34,004 nucleotides of DNA from Candidatus Atribacteria bacterium (lineage in GTDB: Bacteria > Atribacterota > Atribacteria > Atribacterales > JASGLU01): positions 1 to 34,004 of the forward strand of contig JASGLU010000019.1 in the NCBI GenBank assembly GCA_030156825.1. The letters run 5' to 3'. A model generated the notes under the pieces. That model had not been told where the DNA came from. It did not search any database and saw only the letters and a list, made by a program, of their open reading frames with translations. The first letter of the stretch is position 1; each line of letters begins with the position of its first letter. Below, piece by piece: positions 1 through 9,066 of this stretch. Both the position numbers and the translations under genes were made by a program.

Positions 1-121
1 AGAATTTTCCCCTTAAAGATTATTACTTGGACATTATATATGGCAATTTAAGGACAGACAATCTCGGTAGCTTTTGGACATCCTGGGTTGGTATAAACAT
101 TTAATCCCTTATGTTTTTAGC

Positions 122-311
122 TCTTTTAGGGGGTTATTAGGGGGGTATTTTCCCCCTAATAGTAGGAAGTGTTCTTCTTCCTAGTTAGTATTTGTCTTTT
201 TAAGCTTTTTTGTATTTGTTTTATCTTTTAGGGGGTTATTAGGGGGGTATTTTCCCCCTAATAGTAGGAAGTGTTCTTCTTCCTAGTTAGTATTTGTCTT
301 TTTAAGCTTTT
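122..311. repeat. Exact 88-bp direct repeat in tandem (122-209 and 224-311, 15-bp spacer), with a diverged partial third copy from about 313 to 346
   Basis: Both copies read tcttttagggggttattaggggggtattttccccctaatagtaggaagtgttcttcttcctagttagtatttgtctttttaagctttt. Each contains hairpin TATTAGGGGG/CCCCCTAATA (135-144/152-161 and 237-246/254-263) and hairpin TAGGAAG/CTTCCTA (163-169/177-183 and 265-271/279-285). The third partial copy ends in GGGGGC-GAA-GCCCCC (332-346). Confidence 0.95.
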
Positions 312-583
312 ATCTTTTAGGGGGGTTTAAGGGGGGCGAAGCCCCCATTATTGCCGTTTACAGGATAGGATAGAAAAGTCCGATTTTAAACTCGGTAGGC
401 TCGAGTTTAGCGAGGTTTAAAGCTGGCGGGCGTTCTCTCCAAATTTTTATTCAACAGCTTACAAGCTTGCATGGGAATAAAAAAATGGCTGATACTCTCA
501 AGTTTTGTTTAGATTTGCCGATATAATATTTAGGTATTCAGTAAATAAGTTGCTAAATTTAATTTGGAAAAATAACGAGAGGG

Positions 584-1108
584 GTGGTATTGGTGGATTT
601 TAAAAAAACTTCGAACCGCTCACGGGAGCTCCAATTGGTTGCTTTTATGTTGGGAGAAGAGACTTATGGGGTGGATATTTCCCAGGTGGAGGAAATTATT
701 CGTTTTCAGCCAGTTACCCGGGTTCCCGGTGCACCTGATTTTGTAGAAGGAGTAATTAATCTTCGAGGTCGGGTTATCCCGGTAATCGACCTTCGCAAAC
801 GCTTTAATTTAGGACAAAAAGAACTTACCAAATCTACCCGAGTTATGGTGGTAGAAGTATCACCACACACGGTAGGTATGATCGTAGATGCAGTAGACGA
901 AGTCTTGCGAATCAACGAAGAGCAAATTGAACCTCCTTCGCCATTAATTGCCTCTATCGATGCGGAATATATTCAAGGGGTAGGAAAATTAGAGGATAAA
1001 TTGATTATTCTCCTTGACCTTTCTTCAGTCTTGAGTAAAGAAGAGACCGAAGATCTGACTCGCTTAGAGAAAGAAAGTCAGGAAATAATTAATGAAGAAG
1101 AATCCTGA
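584..1108 (+). CDS. cheW: CheW-like chemotaxis coupling protein (start may be TTG 590 or GTG 593)
   Basis: Translated CheW fold: FMLGEETYGVDISQVEEIIRFQPVTRVPGAPDFVEGVINLRGRVIPVIDLRKRF; upstream gagagggg. Confidence 0.93.
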   Translation: MVLVDFKKTSNRSRELQLVAFMLGEETYGVDISQVEEIIRFQPVTRVPGAPDFVEGVINLRGRVIPVIDLRKRFNLGQKELTKSTRVMVVEVSPHTVGMIVDAVDEVLRINEEQIEPPSPLIASIDAEYIQGVGKLEDKLIILLDLSSVLSKEETEDLTRLEKESQEIINEEES

Positions 1109-1144
1109 AGTTATTTGCTTTAACCGATCAGGGAGTGCATAATT

Positions 1145-2998
1145 ATGGCAATTTCTTTGAGGAAAAAGCTATCCCTTGGCTTTGGCGTTCTAATAGTGGT
1201 TTTGGTGATTTTAACGATTTTGGCTTATTGGTCAATTGACCAGATACACAACTTTTCTCATCAGGTGGCTGAAATAAAGGATAGAGAAAACTTTCTCCTC
1301 CAGCGAAAAGTTGACCACTTACTTTGGCAGGAACAACTTTCCTTTGCTATTTTTAATGGAGAACAATTTAGAGGAGAATTGGATCCTACTCGTTGTAACT
1401 TGGGTCAATGGCTATTGGAAGAGGAAACAGCCGCAATTGAGGACGAGGAAATTCAAAATGTTTTAGCCCAAATCAAGGTTCCCCATGAAGCTCTGCACCG
1501 ATCAGCCCAGGAGATCAACCAACGACTAATCGAGGGAGACCAGGAGGGAGCGTTTGCAGTATACGCTCAAACCTCTATCCCAGCGCTTGAAGCAGTAATG
1601 AAACACCTCGATCAAATATTAATTAGATACCAGGAATTTAATTTAGCTGAAAATCAGAAAATCGAAGAGGCAATTGATAGGACTCAACGGTTGTTTTTAA
1701 TTATTGCCTTAATAGCCCTGATTGTTGGATTTATTACCTCTCCTCTTTTGGCCCGAAGTATTACTGGACCGATCAGTAAATTGGCTCAAGCTTGTCAGAA
1801 GGCGGGAGAGGGTGATTTACGTCATCGAGTAGAAGTTTATAGTAAAGATGAACTTGGACAGGTGGGAGAAGCCTTCAATGCTATGGTAGAAAATCTTCGA
1901 AATTTAATCGAAGGAGTGATTAGAACCGCTTCTGATTTGGCTGCTTCCTCGGCCGAACTTAATTCTTCGGTGGGAGAAGTGTCGCAGGCCACCCAGGAGA
2001 TTGCTAAAACCATCTCTCAAGTGGCCGAAGGCTCAACCGGTCAGAGTGAAGAGTTAAACGATCTTAGTCATCAAATTGAAGCGGTAACCGAAAAAGCTAA
2101 GTTGGTAGAGAAGGCCACTCAGAAAAATCTCGATTTTCTTACTGAATTGAAGAGAAATTTAGCTGATAATGCGCAAGCCCTTTCCTCAATCCAAGAGGCC
2201 ATGTCTCTTACTACCAGAGAAGGAGAAAATACTGAGCGAGAAGCTCGCCGGGGTCAGGAACTCTTGTCGGTGCTTACGAAAGATGTGATCACTATCCGAG
2301 AAGTGGCTCAAGAGGTAGCACAGTCTATTTCTGCTTTAGAAGACCGGTCTCAAGAAATTGGTAAAATTGTTGACCTGATAACTGGGATTGCCGAACAAAC
2401 TAATTTGTTAGCTTTGAATGCTGCAATTGAAGCCGCTCGAGCAGGAGATGCAGGACGAGGATTTGCCGTGGTAGCAGAAGAAGTGCGGAAGTTGGCCGAA
2501 GAGTCGGCTCAGGCGGCCCAACAGATCGCTTCCTTGATTAGCGGTATCAGACAGGATACCGTCCAAGCAGTAGACCGAATGGGAGAAGCCGAGCGGCGAG
2601 TGGCTGAAGGAGTAGGCCATGCAGAAGAGGTGTCTTTGAATTTTGACCATATTCTTCAGGCTATCGAAAAAGTGATTCAAGGTGTTCGGGAGGTGCAGAC
2701 TGCTTTTGAAGCGGCTGAACGCACCCAAGAAGTAGTGGAACAAGGAGGAGCGGAAGTGGTAGTTCTTTCTCAAGACAACGTTAATTTGGTAAAAGATATG
2801 GTAGAACGGGTAGCAATCATAGCAGAACATGTCGCTTCCGTGGCTTCCGTAGCTGAAGAAAATGCTGCTTCCAGCCAGGAAGTTTCTGCTTCTACTGAAG
2901 AACAAAGCGCTTCTTTAGAAGAAATAACTTCTGCTACTGAATCGTTGGCCCAGATGGCTGATCAACTTAAACAACTGGTAAAAGAGTTTGAGGTTTAA
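1145..2998 (+). CDS. Methyl-accepting chemotaxis protein with extracytoplasmic CZB-like domain, HAMP and signalling domain
   Basis: TM near residues 10-28 and 183-200; H58..C84xLGxW..H114xxxH118 between the TMs; HAMP after TM2; signalling tip [38 protein letters not shown]. Confidence 0.95.
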   Translation: MAISLRKKLSLGFGVLIVVLVILTILAYWSIDQIHNFSHQVAEIKDRENFLLQRKVDHLLWQEQLSFAIFNGEQFRGELDPTRCNLGQWLLEEETAAIEDEEIQNVLAQIKVPHEALHRSAQEINQRLIEGDQEGAFAVYAQTSIPALEAVMKHLDQILIRYQEFNLAENQKIEEAIDRTQRLFLIIALIALIVGFITSPLLARSITGPISKLAQACQKAGEGDLRHRVEVYSKDELGQVGEAFNAMVENLRNLIEGVIRTASDLAASSAELNSSVGEVSQATQEIAKTISQVAEGSTGQSEELNDLSHQIEAVTEKAKLVEKATQKNLDFLTELKRNLADNAQALSSIQEAMSLTTREGENTEREARRGQELLSVLTKDVITIREVAQEVAQSISALEDRSQEIGKIVDLITGIAEQTNLLALNAAIEAARAGDAGRGFAVVAEEVRKLAEESAQAAQQIASLISGIRQDTVQAVDRMGEAERRVAEGVGHAEEVSLNFDHILQAIEKVIQGVREVQTAFEAAERTQEVVEQGGAEVVVLSQDNVNLVKDMVERVAIIAEHVASVASVAEENAASSQEVSASTEEQSASLEEITSATESLAQMADQLKQLVKEFEV

Positions 2999-3821
2999 TA
3001 CGGGAAGGTTGACTCCAGAGGAGCACCTGGGCTTTTTGACCGGGGAAATGAGGGAATATTTGAACAAGATAACTTTGGGAGGGGCCAGATACTCCCAAAG
3101 TCCTTCCCTCTACTTCCTCGGGAACAATGCTTTGCCGATAGTAGAGTTGATATAATGGATGAGCAGGCTTGATTAACATTTTAGGCCGGATGAAATAAGG
3201 GAAAAAGGGACTTGTCTTAATTTCCTGAGTGATTAAAGAGTTATTGGTTGGAAGAGGAACCAAAACAAAACTAGCCACCGCTCCGGGGAAAAATCGGACA
3301 AACCGGTGTAAGGCCACCGCCCGGGACATTTGGTATCGGTGGCGCAGCCACTCGATAGTAGCAAAGTCTGGATCTTTGCTTTGCAAATCTTTCCATACCA
3401 TTTCTCGAGGAGCAATTAACTCCTCTGCCAGACGAAAAGCTTCATCTTCCAAGCGGGAAAGGAAGAAAGGGGGTATTTGCTGAGGAGCAAGGTAGTTAAA
3501 TTGTTTATGCCAGGGGATTATAAAATGAGCACACTCATGAAATACACTGAGTCTTACCCTTCCTCGAGACATTTCTTTCCAGACAAAAATACAGGGTTTC
3601 CCTTTTTGCAGACGGAGATACGAACAAGATTGACTCAGGTACCGCAGGAGTGGTGGTTTTCTTTTTTTGGTTGGGACTACAAATTCTTTGATCATGATTC
3701 CCAGAATCTGGGCCACCCGTTTTTCGCAGATGGGGGGTTTACTAAAACCGCTGTCCTTGATCACCTTTTGGGCTAACAATTGAATTCCAGAGTCAGATAA
3801 AGGTTGAGCGGGAATTCCCAT
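2967..3821 (-). CDS. ImmA/IrrE-family metallo-endopeptidase
   Basis: HExxH motif in [13 protein letters not shown]-terminal layout typical of COG2856; directly downstream of an XRE regulator. Confidence 0.85.
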   Translation of the reverse strand: MGIPAQPLSDSGIQLLAQKVIKDSGFSKPPICEKRVAQILGIMIKEFVVPTKKRKPPLLRYLSQSCSYLRLQKGKPCIFVWKEMSRGRVRLSVFHECAHFIIPWHKQFNYLAPQQIPPFFLSRLEDEAFRLAEELIAPREMVWKDLQSKDPDFATIEWLRHRYQMSRAVALHRFVRFFPGAVASFVLVPLPTNNSLITQEIKTSPFFPYFIRPKMLIKPAHPLYQLYYRQSIVPEEVEGRTLGVSGPSQSYLVQIFPHFPGQKAQVLLWSQPSRIKPQTLLPVV

Positions 3822-4168
3822 CAGGAGTTATTTTTACTCTCTTTTTCTTCCAAAAAGCGGACGAAATCCAAAACCTCTTTCTTTCCTTCTGGACTTAATT
3901 TCTCATACCCCCGAAAAATATAGCGAGCCGTTGGGTCAGAGCGAACGATGGCTTCTCCTTCTAAGTGAGAAGTTTGTCCTAAAAGATAGTCGGTGGTTAC
4001 TCCCAAAGCACTGGATAGGCGTTTAATAGCTTCAGCTTTAAGTTCCCGTACGTGTCCGGCTTCCAGACGGGAAATGGTGGCCTGACTTATGTTGGAAGCC
4101 TCGGCTAACTCCTTTTGGCTCATTCCGCGCCTGAGGCGGAGCTCTCTTACTCTTTTTCCCAGGGACAC
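3821..4168 (-). CDS. XRE-family helix-turn-helix transcriptional regulator
   Basis: VRELRLRRGMSQKELAEASNISQATISRLEAGHVRELKAEAIKRLSSALGVTTDYLL is a classic HTH_3; overlaps the ImmA-like gene as TGATG (translational coupling). Confidence 0.95.
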   Translation of the reverse strand: MSLGKRVRELRLRRGMSQKELAEASNISQATISRLEAGHVRELKAEAIKRLSSALGVTTDYLLGQTSHLEGEAIVRSDPTARYIFRGYEKLSPEGKKEVLDFVRFLEEKESKNNS

Positions 4169-4199
4169 ACCGTCTACCTCCTTGCTAAAGGCTAAATCA

Positions 4200-4228
4200 A
4201 ATTTACATCAATGCAATCAAGATGTCAA
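4200..4228 (-). promoter_or_regulatory. Putative sigma-70-type promoter for the XRE-ImmA pair with candidate operator (4205-4225)
   Basis: On the minus strand: TTGACA-N17-TAAATT. Spacer carries ACATC-N11-GATGT inverted arms and TTGATtgcaTTGAT direct repeat. Confidence 0.5.
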
Positions 4229-4353
4229 GTAGAAAATAATCATTTTATAGGGTTGGCGATGGGAAAGAGAGTGATATCTTTTTCTTCGGTAGAGTTTTTT
4301 ACTCGGTTGGATAAGTTCGACTGATAAGGGGTTAGATTTTTAAAAGTAGGTTA

Positions 4354-4382
4354 TTGACTATGCATTGCTAAAAAGGTATAAA
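4354..4382 (+). promoter_or_regulatory. Putative sigma-70-type promoter for the liv-type operon
   Basis: TTGACT (4354-4359), 17-nt spacer, TATAAA (4377-4382), followed by RBS aaaggggg and GTG at 4418. Confidence 0.7.
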
Positions 4383-4417
4383 GTAAACTAATAACCATTT
4401 TGAAAGGGGGTTTTAGT

Positions 4418-5590
4418 GTGAAGAAATATTTAGCAGCATTGTTGATAATGGTTTTTCTATGGGGAAGTTTTTCTTTAGCCGGTGCACAGGAACCGATTAA
4501 AATTGGAGCAGTTATGGGTTTGACCGGTCCTTGGGCTTCGATTGATACCCCAGCTTTACAGGGAGTCCAGTTAGCAGTGGAAGAGCTCAACCAAAAAGGT
4601 GGGGTTTTAGACCGTCCGGTTGAACTTAAGGTAGTAGATACTAAAGCGGATGAAGGGGAAACAGTAGCAGCTGTTATTCGTCTTATTGAGAATGAGGGGG
4701 TGTCTGCTTTAATCGGCTATTGTGATACCCACTGGGTAAATATTGCTGCTCCTCTGGCCCGAGAGTATGGAGTTACTTTTATTACTCCGGGAGCTACCCA
4801 CCCGCGGATACCTGAGCGGACCGGTGCCTGGCTGGCCTGTTTTGGGGACAATGCTCAAGCGTCAGCAGTGGCTGAATATGCGGTAAGAGACATGGGGATT
4901 AAAAAAGGCGCGATTTGGATTGACACAGCGGTTGATTTTAGTGTAGCAGTATGTGCTTACTTTGCCGATGCTCTCCAGTATTATGGAGGCGAAGTGGTAT
5001 ATGAAGATTACTTTGAAACCAGCTGGACCGATTTTTCCGGTATGGTGGCCCGGCTTAAAGAGTATGAGGACCGGGGAGAAATAGATTTTGTTTACGTGGG
5101 AGGCATCCCTGGGAATTGTGGTTTAATTGTCAGACAAATTCGTGAAGGAGGAGTAACGGTTCCTATTTTAGGAGAGGATGGATTCGATACCCCCCTTCTG
5201 GTTGAAACCGGTGGCGAATATGCCGAAGGGGTTATTTTTGCTACCCATATGTCTTTGGAAGACCCGGATCCTGCCATTCAGCAGTTTAAAGAGGCTTATC
5301 AGGCTAAATTTGGCACTGAGCCGGAGAACGCTTTTGCCGCTTTGGGTTATGATGCGATGATGGTTTTGGCTCAGGCAATCGAAAATGTGGGAACCGATGA
5401 CCCGGCCAGGATTCCAGAAGGTCTCTCTCAAGTTAAGAATTTCCAGGGGGTTTCGGGAGTTATCTCTTATGAAGAAGGCAGCCAAATACCGGATAAATCG
5501 GTAGCCGTCATCGAAGTTCAGGATGGAAAGTTTATTACCGTAAAACAGATTGTGCCAGAATATTTGTCTGATCCTACTATTGCTAAGTAA
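4418..5590 (+). CDS. ABC transporter substrate-binding protein, branched-chain amino acid/amide (LivJ/LivK) family
   Basis: Signal peptide VKKYLAALLIMVFLWGSFSLAGA then EPIKIGAVMGLTGPWASIDTPALQGVQLAVEELNQKGG; ORF track starts at TTG 4400 but the RBS favours GTG 4418. Confidence 0.93.
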   Translation: MKKYLAALLIMVFLWGSFSLAGAQEPIKIGAVMGLTGPWASIDTPALQGVQLAVEELNQKGGVLDRPVELKVVDTKADEGETVAAVIRLIENEGVSALIGYCDTHWVNIAAPLAREYGVTFITPGATHPRIPERTGAWLACFGDNAQASAVAEYAVRDMGIKKGAIWIDTAVDFSVAVCAYFADALQYYGGEVVYEDYFETSWTDFSGMVARLKEYEDRGEIDFVYVGGIPGNCGLIVRQIREGGVTVPILGEDGFDTPLLVETGGEYAEGVIFATHMSLEDPDPAIQQFKEAYQAKFGTEPENAFAALGYDAMMVLAQAIENVGTDDPARIPEGLSQVKNFQGVSGVISYEEGSQIPDKSVAVIEVQDGKFITVKQIVPEYLSDPTIAK

Positions 5591-5598
5591 ACCAGCTT

Positions 5599-5633
5599 AC
5601 ATATTCGGCAGGGTTATACCCTGCCGAATATGT
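5599..5633 (+). terminator. Perfect 15-bp intergenic hairpin after the binding-protein gene, without U-tract (mRNA-stabilising or attenuating stem-loop)
   Basis: ACATATTCGGCAGGG-TTATA-CCCTGCCGAATATGT. Confidence 0.8.
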
Positions 5634-5654
5634 TACAAAGACAGGAGCTAACGA

Positions 5655-6434
5655 ATGGATGATTTTATCCTGCGAGTAGAAGGTCTGTGGAAAAATTTTG
5701 GCGGATTGACCGCAGTTAGTGATTATCACCTTCACCTGCCTCAGGGAGCCACTTTTGGTTTGATCGGTCCTAACGGGGCAGGCAAAACTACCATATTTAA
5801 TTTGATTAGCGGAGTGATAAAGCCTACCAAGGGGAAGATTTTTTTTAAGGGACGGAATATTACCTCTTTTCGCCCCGACCAAATAGCTGCTTTAGGGCTG
5901 ACTCGAACTTTTCAAAATCTTCGGCTTTTCCCTTCTTTATCGGTAGAAATGAATTTGAAAATTGGGGCCCATGTCCACGCTAAATGTGGTTTTGTTAGCA
6001 CTCTTTTAAGTTTGCCCTCCCTTTTTCGAGAAGAAAAAGTTATTACCGAAAGAGCCCAAAATATTTTAGAAGTTTTCGAGTTAGAAGACTATCGGAATGA
6101 ACTATGTTCCAACTTACCTTATGGCTTACAAAGAAAACTGGATATTGCCCGGTCGTTGATGACTGAACCGGAAGTACTTTTTTTGGATGAACCCTCGGCT
6201 GGGATGAATGACCAGGAAGCGGAAGAGCTGGCTCAAGTTGTGCGGGAGATTAAAGAGCGCTTTCGACTTACTTTGGTGATTGTTGAGCACCGGATGCCTT
6301 TTGTGATGGGTTTAGCTGAGGTTATTCAAGTTTTAGATTATGGTTCAATCATTGCCTCCGGTTCACCGGAGGAAGTGCGCAACAACCCTAAAGTGGTTGA
6401 AGCTTATTTGGGAACAGGTGATCTTATTGCTTAA
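5655..6434 (+). CDS. livG: ABC transporter ATP-binding protein, LivG type
   Basis: Walker A GPNGAGKTT; LFLDEPSAGMND Walker B; C-terminal EVIQVLDYGSIIASGSPEEVRNNPKVVEAYLG. Confidence 0.93.
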   Translation: MDDFILRVEGLWKNFGGLTAVSDYHLHLPQGATFGLIGPNGAGKTTIFNLISGVIKPTKGKIFFKGRNITSFRPDQIAALGLTRTFQNLRLFPSLSVEMNLKIGAHVHAKCGFVSTLLSLPSLFREEKVITERAQNILEVFELEDYRNELCSNLPYGLQRKLDIARSLMTEPEVLFLDEPSAGMNDQEAEELAQVVREIKERFRLTLVIVEHRMPFVMGLAEVIQVLDYGSIIASGSPEEVRNNPKVVEAYLGTGDLIA

Positions 6435-7131
6435 ATTGGAAAAAATAAGCGTTAAATACGGTGTAATACCGGCAGTTAATGACTTAACTATTCAGGTTAA
6501 AGCAGGACAGATTGTTTCACTAATTGGTTCTAACGGAGCCGGCAAAACTACTACCTTAAAAACCATAGTGGGAGTGTTAAGCCCCTTCCAGGGAGCTATT
6601 CTTTATCAAGGGAAAGATATAACCTCTTTTTCTGCTCCCCAAAGAGTAAAAATGGGGATTGCGTTGGTACCAGAAGGGAGAGGAATTTTTAACCGTCTCT
6701 CGGTACAAGAAAATCTATTTTTAGGAGCTTACCATCGAACCGATGAGCGGGAAATTAAAAAAGATTTAGACTGGATATATGAGCTTTTTCCCCGCTTGTT
6801 AGAAAGAAAAGAACAAGTGGCTGGGACCTTAAGTGGTGGAGAACAACAAATGTTGGCGGTGGCTCGAGGATTGATGTCACGCCCCAGTCTTATGCTCTTG
6901 GATGAACCTTCTTTAGGTTTGGCTCCTCTGATAGTGCAAGAATTGTATCGCTTGATTCAGGAGATTAGGAACCAAGGAGTGACCATTCTTTTGGTGGAGC
7001 AAAGTGCACCGATGGCTATTCGGGTATCAGATTATGTCTATGTTCTGGAAACTGGCTTTTTGAAATTAGAAGGTTCTCCTGAAGAAGTAGAATCTTTGGA
7101 AGACATCAAAAAAGCCTATTTGGGAGGATAG
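6427..7131 (+). CDS. livF: ABC transporter ATP-binding protein, LivF type (track ORF starts at 6340; likely start TTG 6427 or 6436)
   Basis: LKLEKISVKYGVIPAVNDLTIQVKAGQIVSLIGSNGAGKTT; LSGGEQQMLAVARGLMSRPSLMLLDEPSLGLAP; overlaps the livG stop. Confidence 0.93.
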   Translation: MLKLEKISVKYGVIPAVNDLTIQVKAGQIVSLIGSNGAGKTTTLKTIVGVLSPFQGAILYQGKDITSFSAPQRVKMGIALVPEGRGIFNRLSVQENLFLGAYHRTDEREIKKDLDWIYELFPRLLERKEQVAGTLSGGEQQMLAVARGLMSRPSLMLLDEPSLGLAPLIVQELYRLIQEIRNQGVTILLVEQSAPMAIRVSDYVYVLETGFLKLEGSPEEVESLEDIKKAYLGG

Positions 7132-7135
7132 TTGA

Positions 7136-8035
7136 ATGTTTTCGTTTGGCTATTTTTTGCAACAAACCATGAATGGAGTAATCCTGGGATGTATGTATGC
7201 TCTTTTGGCTTTGGGAATGACAGTGGTATATGGGATTCTCCGGTTGATTAATTTTGCTCATGGAGCCTTGATTACTCTGGGGGCTTTTTTTACTTATTTT
7301 ATTTTTTCTCAATTGGGTCTGCCTTTGCTGGCGGTAATTTTTTTAGTTTTGGGTTTTGGAGGTCTCATGGGGTTAGTTTTAGACGTAGTTGCTTACCGAA
7401 AACTTCGGGGAGGGCCGGAAGTTGCTTTATTAATTACCTCTTTAGGGTTCTACACCTTTATCGAAAATCTTATGAAGATGATAATTTCTCCCCAACCTTA
7501 TGCTTTCAAAACACCAGCTTTCCTTTCTACTATAATCCGTACTCAGTATCTTACTTTTCGTCCGATCGACATTTTTATTATTGTTTCTTCAATTTTGATT
7601 ATGATATCGTTCCACTTTTTTATTAAAAAAACCAAGGCCGGCATTGCTATGCGGGCTATCAGTGAGAATCTTGAAGTGGCCAATATTATGGGGATCGAAG
7701 TGAATCGCACAATCTCGCTGGCTTTTATTATTGGTTCGGCCATCGCTGCTTTTACCGGATTTTTGTGGGGGGCTAAATATGGCCAGATCTCTTATGATAT
7801 GGGGTTTTTAACTGGTGTTAAAGCTTTTGTGGCAGTGGTAGTTGGAGGAGTGGGTAGCGTTCCTGGTGCCATGTTAGGTGGTTTTATCCTGGGGCTGGCC
7901 GAAATTCTTTCAATTGCTTTTCTGCCCACTTATTTTGCCGAATACCGGGATGGAATTGTATTTGCCATTTTAATCTTGGTCCTTTTGATTAAACCTTCGG
8001 GCATATTGGGAATGAAAGAAGAGGTACGGGTGTAA
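7136..8035 (+). CDS. livH: ABC transporter permease, LivH type
   Basis: Polytopic; NGVILGCMYALLALGMTVVYGILRLINFAHGALITLGAFF and VVVGGVGSVPGAMLGGFILG. Confidence 0.93.
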   Translation: MFSFGYFLQQTMNGVILGCMYALLALGMTVVYGILRLINFAHGALITLGAFFTYFIFSQLGLPLLAVIFLVLGFGGLMGLVLDVVAYRKLRGGPEVALLITSLGFYTFIENLMKMIISPQPYAFKTPAFLSTIIRTQYLTFRPIDIFIIVSSILIMISFHFFIKKTKAGIAMRAISENLEVANIMGIEVNRTISLAFIIGSAIAAFTGFLWGAKYGQISYDMGFLTGVKAFVAVVVGGVGSVPGAMLGGFILGLAEILSIAFLPTYFAEYRDGIVFAILILVLLIKPSGILGMKEEVRV

Positions 8036-8036
8036 T

Positions 8037-9026
8037 ATGAAAAGAGAGATACCGCATGAAGTATGGTTTATTATAGGAGGAATTATTTTATTTGTCGGAG
8101 TTTTGCTGGCCAACCAAGTTTTAAACCGGTACTTAATTCATATTTTGATTTTGATGGGAATTTACTCGGTAGCGACCGCCAGTTTAAATCTTACCAATGG
8201 CTATACCGGCCTTTTTTCTTTGGGGCACGCAGCTTTTATGGCAATTGGTGCTTATAGTTCCACCCTGTTAACTTTTCCGCTCAGCTTGCGCAAAAGCTAT
8301 GATTTGCCCCTTTTGCCTTCTATATTGGGCGGGCCGGAAACTGCCTGGCCTTTTTTGCCGGCTTTGGTGGCTGGTGGACTGATGGCCGCTCTTTCGGCTC
8401 TTGTTATTGGTGTTCCCGTCTTGAGATTAAGAGGGCACTATCTATCGGTGGCCTCTTTAGGTTTTATGGTCATCGTTACTACTTTTGCCAAGACCTTGCG
8501 AGGGATAACCCGGGGTTCGATGGGGATCAGTGCCATTCCTTCCTACACCAATATTTTTTGGACCTATTTTTGGGTTTTGATTACCGTTTATGTGGTGTGG
8601 CGGATAGTTAACTCCCGTTTTGGAAGAGCTATGCTGGCTATTCGGGAAGATGAAACCGCTGCTCAGGTTTTAGGAGTATATCCGCTGAAGTATAAACTTC
8701 TTTCTTTTGCTACCGGGGCTTTTTTTGCTGGAGTAGCCGGTGGATTATATGCTCACTTTACTAAAGCTATTCGCCCGCTTGAATTTTCCTTTTTCCTGAC
8801 TTTTCAGATTGTCGTGATGTTGGTAGTGGGAGGGGCAGGGACTACCAGTGGCCCTATTGCTGGGGCAGTGTCTATTATTGCCCTCCGCTATTTATTAAAA
8901 CCGGTGGAAGAACGATTTGCTTTATATGGTTTGATTGAGCTGATTTATGCTGGGCTTTTGATTGTGATTATGCTTTGGAAACCGGAAGGGATAATGGGTC
9001 GGAAAACAGGCCGAATTGGTGGTTAA
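8037..9026 (+). CDS. livM: ABC transporter permease, LivM type
   Basis: LNLTNGYTGLFSLGHAAFMAIGAYSS; MLVVGGAGTTSGPIAGAV; adjacent to livH. Confidence 0.93.
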   Translation: MKREIPHEVWFIIGGIILFVGVLLANQVLNRYLIHILILMGIYSVATASLNLTNGYTGLFSLGHAAFMAIGAYSSTLLTFPLSLRKSYDLPLLPSILGGPETAWPFLPALVAGGLMAALSALVIGVPVLRLRGHYLSVASLGFMVIVTTFAKTLRGITRGSMGISAIPSYTNIFWTYFWVLITVYVVWRIVNSRFGRAMLAIREDETAAQVLGVYPLKYKLLSFATGAFFAGVAGGLYAHFTKAIRPLEFSFFLTFQIVVMLVVGGAGTTSGPIAGAVSIIALRYLLKPVEERFALYGLIELIYAGLLIVIMLWKPEGIMGRKTGRIGG

Positions 9027-9066
9027 AGGTTTTTATGAAAAATTGAACACTAAATGGAGGTGAACT

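Noticed and set aside
122-311. CRISPR-like repeat
   Set aside because: Only two full units of 88 bp with a 15-bp AT-rich spacer, internally hairpin-structured; no cas genes in the window.
361-583. tRNA or riboswitch in the cheW leader
   Set aside because: Only one clear 8-bp hairpin; no cloverleaf, no GTTCRANY T-loop and no riboswitch core motif that I recognise.
2408-2905. 165-aa minus-strand ORF
   Set aside because: Wholly antisense to the well-conserved MCP signalling domain; Ser/Phe/His/Cys-rich shadow translation with no recognisable fold.
3229-3776. Plus-strand ORFs across the ImmA-like gene (84 and 99 aa)
   Set aside because: Antisense to the HExxH peptidase, which has a clear motif and an operon partner.
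2967-4168. Integrated phage/ICE
   Set aside because: XRE-ImmA can mark such elements, but no integrase, relaxase, structural genes or att-like repeats are seen on either side.
3821-4168. Toxin-antitoxin module
   Set aside because: The partner is an HExxH ImmA-type peptidase of 284 aa rather than a recognised toxin family; a repressor/anti-repressor reading fits better.
5168-5485. 105-aa minus-strand ORF in the livJ-like gene
   Set aside because: Antisense shadow of a conserved binding-protein region; no RBS or family match.
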